Source of the DNA: Streptomyces roseofulvus | GTDB lineage: Bacteria > Actinomycetota > Actinomycetes > Streptomycetales > Streptomycetaceae | Reading direction: 5' to 3' | DNA length: 64,000 bases | Assembly: GCF_039534915.1 (NCBI RefSeq) | Contig: NZ_BAAAWE010000001.1 | Location: 6,696,001 to 6,760,000 of the forward strand | Shown here: one piece after another, positions 58,306 through 64,000 of the stretch | Numbering within the stretch: the first letter of the stretch is position 1 | Layout of the letters: the number at the start of each line of letters is the position of its first letter | Made by a program: the position numbers and the translations under genes | The notes under the pieces: model-generated | Seen by the model: only the letters and a program-made list of their open reading frames with translations | Database searches by the model: none | Told to the model about the DNA's origin: nothing

Positions 58306-59628
58306 TCAGCGCCAGGCGACCGAGACGCCGTCCAGGTCGATCCACGTGATCGCGTTGTCGCTGTAGGCGCCGTACGCCCACAGCTCGCCGCGGATGTTGG
58401 CCTCGATGCGGCAGACGCACCGCCCGGTGTTGTTGTTCCGCGGCACGTTCTGCCGGGCCAGCCGGGTCGGGCGGATGCGGTGCGGCAGGGTCGCGATCCT
58501 GCTGTCCGCGGTGAGCGAGCACGTCAGGGTGCCGCGCAGCTGGAGGTAGGTGGTGCCGGCGAGGGCGACGAGCCGGCCGCGCGGGCGCTCGGCGCCGGCG
58601 GTGACGCCGGAGGCGAGCGTGAGGTCCACCCAGTCCGACAGCACCTTGACGCCGTCGACGGCGGGCTTCGTCGGGTACCAGCAGATGGTGACGTCCCGCG
58701 AACCGGTCGTGCCGGGCACGGTGTTGCTGAAGCCGAAGAGCAGCCGGGTCTCCTGCGTGGCCGGGTCGACCTCGACGGCGACGCCCTCCGGCTCCCGCCG
58801 CTCCAGGCCGTCCGCCCCGGTGACGACCTGGCGGTCGAGCCGCTGCCCGCCCTCCCAGTCGTACGAGGTCATGAAGGCGACGCCGGGGAAGGCGCTCGGC
58901 ACTGTGTCCGGGTAGGTCTTCGCGTCGTACGGCGCCCAGTGGTACGCGTACAGCACGCCGCCCAGCGTCTGGTAGCCCTGCGAGGTCAGGGTCTTCTCCA
59001 GCGGGTACGGCGAGGGCACGGACGGCGTGACGTCCTCGCCCGCCGGCATGACGAAGGTCGTTCCCACCGGCGTCCAGGTGCCCGTGGCGGCGAGATTCGC
59101 GTCGTACCGGGTGAAGTGCCGCTTCCCGTCCTTGTGGTACATGACGGTCAGCAGGCCCGTGGTGGGGTCGAAGGACGGGCCGGTGCCGGCCGTCGAGCCC
59201 GGCGGGGTGAACTTCTGCGCCTGCGGGATCGCCGTGGCGTCCAGCACCCCGCCGTCGGTGAACTTGAAGCGCGTGACGGACTTGCCGAACGCGACCCCGC
59301 TGCTCGTGATGTGCAGCGGACCGCACTCGGTCCACAGGTAGCTGTCGGCGCCGACCGGCTGGCAGCCCATCGACAGACCGTGGCCGAAGCCCTTCAGCCG
59401 CATGGAACCGGTGACCGCGCCCGTCGTGCGGTGGATCCGGTTCAGGTACATGTTGCCGGAGTCGCCCGGCGCGGTCGCCGAGGACTCCAACTGGAGCACG
59501 AAGACGTGCCCGTTGACCGTGTCGGTGGCTATCGCCTGCGGGGCGGGCCCCTGCACCAGGTCGACCGTCTGGATCAGCCTGCCGGTGACACCGGACAGGT
59601 CGACGCCGTTGGCGTCCGTGAATCCCAT
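58306..59628 (-). CDS. Beta-propeller (P68 RBP/TagC-like) surface protein
   Basis: 440-residue protein (ATG 59628 gives better ribosome-site spacing than ATG 59634). Residues 1-320 form repeated beta strands with propeller-like wording (PQAIATDTVNGHVFVLQLES, MYLNRIHRTTGAVTGSM, GPSFDPTTGLLTVMYHK). They resemble the phage receptor-binding protein/TagC-like propeller domain. Residues 330-440 repeat the small domain of the neighbouring gene (DWVDLTLASGVTAG, LAGTTYLQLRGTLTCSL, LPHRIRPTRLARQNV, RIEANIRGELWAYG, ITWIDLDG). No signal peptide, so export, if any, is non-classical. Confidence 0.65.
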   Translation of the reverse strand: MGFTDANGVDLSGVTGRLIQTVDLVQGPAPQAIATDTVNGHVFVLQLESSATAPGDSGNMYLNRIHRTTGAVTGSMRLKGFGHGLSMGCQPVGADSYLWTECGPLHITSSGVAFGKSVTRFKFTDGGVLDATAIPQAQKFTPPGSTAGTGPSFDPTTGLLTVMYHKDGKRHFTRYDANLAATGTWTPVGTTFVMPAGEDVTPSVPSPYPLEKTLTSQGYQTLGGVLYAYHWAPYDAKTYPDTVPSAFPGVAFMTSYDWEGGQRLDRQVVTGADGLERREPEGVAVEVDPATQETRLLFGFSNTVPGTTGSRDVTICWYPTKPAVDGVKVLSDWVDLTLASGVTAGAERPRGRLVALAGTTYLQLRGTLTCSLTADSRIATLPHRIRPTRLARQNVPRNNNTGRCVCRIEANIRGELWAYGAYSDNAITWIDLDGVSVAWR

Positions 59629-59641
59629 GTTCATTCTCCCC

Positions 59642-59664
59642 CGTGGATCGCGTCCGGATCCACG
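59642..59664. promoter_or_regulatory. Palindrome upstream of the propeller gene
   Basis: CGTGGATC (59642-59649) and GATCCACG (59657-59664), spacer 7 bp, immediately before the ribosome site of the leftward gene. Operator or translation-controlling hairpin. Confidence 0.4.
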
Positions 59665-59770
59665 TCCCCGGGATCATCACACGGGGTCGCCGCGACGGAA
59701 CAACGGGGTCCGGTTACCGTTCTGTTACGTTGGCGGCCCCCTGGTCCCGAGGAGAGGAAACGATCTGCCC

Positions 59771-60436
59771 ATGGCCACCGTTCACGACACCACGATGCGG
59801 CCGACCAAGCTGGAGCTCCTCGCCGACTGGCTGCCCACCCGGACCTGGTACGCGGCGGGACCGGAGGCCCCGCGGCCGGTGAAGGCCGGCGGGTTCCGGC
59901 TCGACGACCCCGAGGGCGAGGTGGGCGTCGAGTTCATGGCCGTCACCGACGGCGAGGGCCCGGACGCGGTCGCCTACCTCGTGCCGATGACGTACCGGGG
60001 CAAGCCCCTCGACGGCGCCGAGCACGCCCTGATCGGCACCTCCGAGCACGGGGTGCTCGGCACCCGCTGGATCTACGACGGCGCCCACGACCCGGTCCTC
60101 GTCGCCGAGTCGTACGCCCTCCTCGCCGGGCGGGCCGTCCCGCAGCACCAGTCGATCAGCGACGCCGCCGACCCGACCGTCGCCGCCGTCCTGGACGCCG
60201 CCGCCCGGACCGAGGCGGCCGTGGAGCCCGCGGAGGCCGTCGACGGCGCCGACCACACCGACGTACGGCTCCGGGTGCCCGGCACCGACGCGCCGCTCAC
60301 GCTCCGGTTCCACCGCGTCCTGCGGCCGACGGCGGACGACGCGGCCGCCCTCGGCCGGGTCACCGCCGAGTGGAGCCCGGCCGGCGCTCCGGAAACCCCC
60401 GCGCGGGGCGTGTACATGACGGTACGTCAGGCCTGA
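59771..60436 (+). CDS. Maltokinase N-cap-like protein
   Basis: 221-residue protein resembling the N-terminal cap domain of actinobacterial maltokinase (Mak): KLELLADWLPTRTWYA, FRLDDPEGEVGVEFMAV, VAYLVPMTYRGKPLDGAEHALIGTSEHGVLGTRWIYDGAHDP. The kinase domain is absent, as in many stand-alone streptomycete members of unknown role. ATG with a GAGGAGAGGAAA site. Divergent from the propeller gene. Confidence 0.75.
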   Translation: MATVHDTTMRPTKLELLADWLPTRTWYAAGPEAPRPVKAGGFRLDDPEGEVGVEFMAVTDGEGPDAVAYLVPMTYRGKPLDGAEHALIGTSEHGVLGTRWIYDGAHDPVLVAESYALLAGRAVPQHQSISDAADPTVAAVLDAAARTEAAVEPAEAVDGADHTDVRLRVPGTDAPLTLRFHRVLRPTADDAAALGRVTAEWSPAGAPETPARGVYMTVRQA

Positions 60437-60458
60437 CGACGGGGCGCGCGCTCCGTCC

Positions 60459-63446
60459 TCAGGGGCGGAGCGCCGTCGCCAGCTGGGCGCGGGAGCGCAC
60501 GTCCAGCTTCTGGTAGATGCGGGTCAGCCGCGCCTCCACCGTCTTCACGCTCAGGAACAGCTTCGCCGCCGCCTCCTGGTTCGAGGCGCCCTGACCCACC
60601 AGCCGGGCCAGCCGCAGCTCGGCCTCCGTCAGCGACGCCAGCGCCGTCGGCGCCTCGTCGCCGCCCGGCGGGGCCCCGGGCAGCTCGCCCGCCGGCGCCT
60701 CCGTGGCCAGCGCCAGCCACGGCGCCGCCCCGGCCCGCTCGAAGACCGTGGCCGCCCCGTGCAGCGCCGCCTGCGCCGCCGACCGCCGCCGCCGCTTCCG
60801 CTCCACCCGGGCCAGCGCCATCAGCGCCCGGCCCTGCTCCAGCGGCAGGCCCGCCTCCGCGAACCGGCAGGCCGTCCGGGTCAGCAGCTCCGCCGCCTCG
60901 TCCGTCCGCCCCTCCGCCGCCAGGCACAGCGCCTGCGCCCGGTCGCACCCCAGCAACACCGTGGAACGGCCCAGCCGTTCGGCCACCGGCCGCACCTCCG
61001 CGAGGAGCGCCAGCGCCTCCTCGACCGCGTCGTGCGCCAGCAGCGCCTCCGCCAGCTCCTCGTGCCAGCGCAGCATCGACGGGTCCACCGTCGACTGCGC
61101 CCGCTCGTCGGCCTGCACCCGTCGCAGCGTCTCCAGGGCCGCCGCCACGTCGCCGTTGATCAGCTGCACCCGGCCCAGCGCGTACTGGCTGCGTGAGAGG
61201 AAGACCCGGTCGCCCTCCTCCTCCGACGCCTGGACGCTCCGCCGCGCGTAGCTCGCGGCCCGCCCCAGGCTGCCGCCCGCGGTCTCGGCGAGCGCCAGCG
61301 CGTACCAGGCGGGGCCGGGCGACAGGCCCGCCTCCAGGGTGAGCGCCAGGGACTGGCCCGCGTGCGCCAGCGCCGCCGCGCAGGCGCCGATCCGCGACTC
61401 GATCTCCGCGAGCGTACGGAACAGCTCGATCGCGTCCTCGACCGAACCGCGCCGCTGCACCAGCGGCAGCAGCGCGTTCAGCTCGTCCCGCGCGTCCGTC
61501 AGCCGGTCGTCGAACAGGGCGTGACGGATCGTCAGAATCTGGGCGGCGTTGCGGATGCCGAGCGGCCGCTCGGCGAGCTCCAGCTCCCGCGCCCGGGCGA
61601 GCACCGGTTCGGCCTCGGCCGACCCCAGGGCCCGCTCCATCCGGGCCTGCACGGTCAGCGCCTGCGCGGCCGTCCGCGGGTCGCCCACCGACGAGGCCAG
61701 CGCCGCCGACTCCATCGCCGCGGTCCGGGACCGCTCCGGATCGCCGTCCGCCAGCACGTACTTGACGGCCAGCCGCAGCTGCACGGCGGCCCGGAGCGCG
61801 GTCTCGCCCTCCGAGTCCTCCATGGCGTGCACGTACATGTCGTCGAGGTCGGTCAGGCCCTGGCCGGCGGTGTCCAGGACCGCGAGGCGCGCCCGCACCC
61901 GGTCGGCGGGGGACGCGTCCCGGGCCAGCAGGTCCGTCGCGGCCCGCATCGCCAGGTCGGCCCGGGCGGCCCGGGCCGCCTCCTCGGCCGCGTCCACCAG
62001 CCGGGCGATCCGCCGCACGCCGTCCCGGCCGGGCGTCGACTCGGCGGCCAGCAGGGCCAGTTCGGCGGCGAGCGCGTTGTTGCCGCGCCGCCGGGCGGCC
62101 TCCGCCGCGGCCGCGACCTCGGCGGCCAGCTCCTCGTCCGGCCGGTCGGTGGCGAGTGCCCGGTGGCGCACCGCCTCGACGGGGTCGTCCACGACCTCCG
62201 CGAGCGCCGCGTGGCCGGCGCTGCGCTCCGTCCAGCTGGCGTCGTGGACCAGGGTGGACGGCAGCAGTCCGGCGGTGAAGACGAGCGAGCCGTCCTCGGC
62301 CAGCGAGACCAGGCCGGCGCGTTCGGCCGCGGCGAGGTCGGCCTCCGCCTCGGGCCGTCCGGCCCGTCGGACCAGCGTCGCCGAGGGGCGCAGCGCGAGC
62401 GCGGCGAGCAGCAGGGTGGCCCGGACCGGCGGGGGAGCGGCGCCCAGGAGCTGGCGGGCGAGGTCCCGGGCCCGGCCGGAGAGGGTGAGCGCCTCGGCGT
62501 GGTGCACGGGGGTGCGGGCGTCGGCGAGGGAGCGGCCGACGGCGAGCGCGAGCCGCGGGTTGCCGCCGCTGGCGCGGTGGATGCGGCCGGCCATCCGGGA
62601 CGGCAGCCGGTGGTGGATGAGGAGTTCGGCGATCTCGTCGGCCTGGAGCGGCGGGACGAGCAGCAGGTCGGCCTCGGACGGCACCCACAGGTGCGCGGAG
62701 TGCCCGGCGTGCGGCCGGCCGGCGGCGCCGCTGCCGGGCTCCCGCCCGTAGGCCCGGTGGGTGTCCCCGTACGGCTCCGGGGTCTCGACCGCGATCACGC
62801 GCAGCGACGGCGGGGCGAGGTGGAGCGCGAAGCGGAGCAGGTCGGTGCTGTCGGGGTCGAGGAACTCGGCGCCGTCGACGACGAGCAGCACCGGCCCCCG
62901 GGAGGTCAGCGCGCGCAGGATGCGGGCGATGCCCAGGCGCAGGGCGATGGGGTCCCAGCCGCCCTCCTGGAGGGGCGCCTCGCGGCAGAGCATGGCGACG
63001 GCGGTGCGCTGCGGTCCGGGCAGGTCGTCGAAGACGCCGGAGGCGGAGACGCCGGCGGGCAGGGCGCCCGGCGCGTCGAGGACGGTGCCGACGGGGCCGG
63101 GCGGGTGCTCCTCCCCGGCGGTGGCCGGTTCGGTGCGCTGTCCGGGCCAGGCGACGGTGGCGGCCACCGAGGCCACCAGCGCGGCCGCGGCGGCGCCGGG
63201 TATGGCCCGGTCGGCGGGGAGGGCGGCGAGCCACAGCACGGTCTCGCCGCGGGCCTCGGCCCGGGCGGCGGCGGCCAGCGCGACCTCGGTCTTGCCGACG
63301 CCGGCGGGCCCCGTGAGCAGGGCGCGGCCGCGGGCGTGCAGGACGGATTCGAGGCGGGTGAGCAGCTCCTCGCGGCCCACCGGGGCCGCCGGTCCGGCCG
63401 AGCCGGGGGAGCGTGCGGGCAGGGAGCCGTGCGGAACCGTCGTCAC
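60459..63446 (-). CDS. Large ATP-binding LuxR-family regulator (LAL)
   Basis: 995-residue STAND-type regulator. N-terminal NTPase: Walker A LLTGPAGVGKTEVALA and Walker B VLLVVDGAEFLDPD. A long helical/TPR-like middle follows (about residues 400-920). The C-terminal LuxR helix-turn-helix is TEAELRLARLVGQGASNQEAAAKLFLSVKTVEARLTRIYQKLDVRSRAQLATAL. LALs activate biosynthetic or catabolic genes in response to ATP and ligands. Start chosen at GTG 63446, preceded by GGAGGTGA; the GTG at 63509 has no site. Target genes are not evident. Confidence 0.88.
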   Translation of the reverse strand: MTTVPHGSLPARSPGSAGPAAPVGREELLTRLESVLHARGRALLTGPAGVGKTEVALAAAARAEARGETVLWLAALPADRAIPGAAAAALVASVAATVAWPGQRTEPATAGEEHPPGPVGTVLDAPGALPAGVSASGVFDDLPGPQRTAVAMLCREAPLQEGGWDPIALRLGIARILRALTSRGPVLLVVDGAEFLDPDSTDLLRFALHLAPPSLRVIAVETPEPYGDTHRAYGREPGSGAAGRPHAGHSAHLWVPSEADLLLVPPLQADEIAELLIHHRLPSRMAGRIHRASGGNPRLALAVGRSLADARTPVHHAEALTLSGRARDLARQLLGAAPPPVRATLLLAALALRPSATLVRRAGRPEAEADLAAAERAGLVSLAEDGSLVFTAGLLPSTLVHDASWTERSAGHAALAEVVDDPVEAVRHRALATDRPDEELAAEVAAAAEAARRRGNNALAAELALLAAESTPGRDGVRRIARLVDAAEEAARAARADLAMRAATDLLARDASPADRVRARLAVLDTAGQGLTDLDDMYVHAMEDSEGETALRAAVQLRLAVKYVLADGDPERSRTAAMESAALASSVGDPRTAAQALTVQARMERALGSAEAEPVLARARELELAERPLGIRNAAQILTIRHALFDDRLTDARDELNALLPLVQRRGSVEDAIELFRTLAEIESRIGACAAALAHAGQSLALTLEAGLSPGPAWYALALAETAGGSLGRAASYARRSVQASEEEGDRVFLSRSQYALGRVQLINGDVAAALETLRRVQADERAQSTVDPSMLRWHEELAEALLAHDAVEEALALLAEVRPVAERLGRSTVLLGCDRAQALCLAAEGRTDEAAELLTRTACRFAEAGLPLEQGRALMALARVERKRRRRSAAQAALHGAATVFERAGAAPWLALATEAPAGELPGAPPGGDEAPTALASLTEAELRLARLVGQGASNQEAAAKLFLSVKTVEARLTRIYQKLDVRSRAQLATALRP

Positions 63447-63579
63447 CTGGTCGTCACCTCCGCCCGTGGGCCCCGCCCATGAGCCCTGCGCAGAGGATAC
63501 GGAGCCCACCGGCCCCGTCCAGGTCCCTTGTCCGGCATACGGACACCGAGTGCCGCGCGGGACGGGCTTCCGAACCCGG

Positions 63580-63613
63580 CGACACCCCCGTGGTGTAGAC
63601 CACGGGGGTGTCG
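63580..63613. terminator. Perfect 15-bp terminator hairpin
   Basis: Arms 63580-63594 and 63599-63613, loop GTAG, downstream of the gene ending at 63669. The rest of the gap 63447-63668 shows no gene. Confidence 0.65.
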
Positions 63614-63668
63614 CTGACCAGCGATGATGCTGGTGTGGGGGGTGATGTTGGCTCGGTGGAGCGGTGGC

Positions 63669-64000
63669 TCAGAAGGTGAGCGACCAGGAGTCGATGTAGC
63701 CGGTGTCACCCGAGGCCACATCGCGGACCTGGAGCTTCCAGGTGCCGTTGGCGACCTCGCTGGAGGCGTCGACCGTGTACGTCGTGAGGACGTTGTCGGC
63801 GCTGTCCGAGGAGGAGGACGCCTTCAGGTTGCGCACCGTGCCGTCGGGGGCGACCAGGTCGATGACCAGGTCCCCGCGCCAGGTGTGCTTGATGTCCACG
63901 CCGACCTTCAGGGCGGCGGGGGCGTTGCCGGTGCGGCCGGTGACGGCGATCGAGGACGACACGGTGGTGTTGTCGGAGATCGTCACGTCGTTCGTGTTGG
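63669..64000 (-). CDS. Secreted protein with C-terminal P-domain (5' partial)
   Basis: The last 110 residues of a gene that continues beyond the window. They form a proprotein-convertase P domain (jelly-roll): SSIAVTGRTGNAPAALKVGVDIKHTWRGDLVIDLVAPDGT, LTTYTVDASSEVANGTWKLQVRDVASGDTGYIDSWSLTF, described from positions 63672-63960. In streptomycetes this domain ends secreted subtilisin-, trypsin- or metalloprotease-type enzymes, so the missing part is probably a protease. Confidence 0.83.
   Translation of the reverse strand, partial: NTNDVTISDNTTVSSSIAVTGRTGNAPAALKVGVDIKHTWRGDLVIDLVAPDGTVRNLKASSSSDSADNVLTTYTVDASSEVANGTWKLQVRDVASGDTGYIDSWSLTF

Noticed and set aside
60459..63509. Longer start for the LuxR-type regulator at 63509
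   Set aside because: No ribosome site there, whereas GTG 63446 follows a GGAGGTGA sequence.

Overview
The window is a very GC-rich actinobacterial chromosome segment, almost certainly from a Streptomyces or close relative. The evidence is the codon use, frequent GTG and TTG starts with 1-8 bp start/stop overlaps, an AfsA-type gamma-butyrolactone synthase, a conservon (CvnABCD) locus, a DUF6479-like small protein and many secreted Tat or lipoprotein products.

Region 1 (1-11172): eleven co-directional, mostly translationally coupled genes that look like a compact specialised-metabolite cluster without NRPS or PKS modules. It has two ketoacyl-synthase-III-like proteins with abnormal active sites, a dTMP-kinase-like P-loop protein, a GH3 acyl-adenylating amide synthetase, two methyltransferases, an FAD oxidoreductase, a short class I (arginyl-type) tRNA-synthetase-like protein, an unrecognised protein, a free-standing LysR-type ligand-binding fold and an alpha/beta hydrolase. 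I do not recognise a characterised pathway with this combination. It is flanked by a MerR-controlled MFS exporter/reductase pair and a MarR regulator.

Region 2 (14486-25060): a sulfotransferase-like gene; a butyrolactone-type signal operon (afsA homologue, acyl-CoA-dehydrogenase-like, HAD phosphatase); a secreted galactose-oxidase-like radical copper oxidase; a DyP peroxidase with four C-terminal repeats; and a leader-peptide/terminator attenuator in front of a small ACT-domain gene.

Region 3 (25098-34692): ordinary accessory genes (GNAT, MscS channel, serine hydrolase, NYN nuclease), then a conservon followed by a GAF protein, and an acyl-CoA-dehydrogenase-like gene with an altered catalytic base.

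Region 4 (35065-about 45130): a genomic island beside tRNA-Pro(GGG). It has a tyrosine integrase, a decayed gene and a four-gene CATRA-type (CHAT caspase-like plus TPR associated) conflict system, arranged divergently around a 130-bp promoter gap. This is the best candidate for an under-explored biological system.

Region 5 (45242-52659): a cell-surface glycan locus (GH16-like lipoprotein, small membrane protein, bifunctional deacetylase/glycosyltransferase of MatB/PNAG-synthase type, acyltransferase), then an ABC-F ribosome-protection-type gene with an upstream nine-codon leader ORF.

Region 6 (52742-64000): an ECF sigma factor with a long TPG-rich tail and a 29-residue membrane peptide, AidB-like dehydrogenase, TetR, cytochrome P450, two exported or surface proteins sharing a domain, a maltokinase-cap-like protein, a large LuxR-type ATPase regulator and the end of a secreted P-domain protein that runs off the window.
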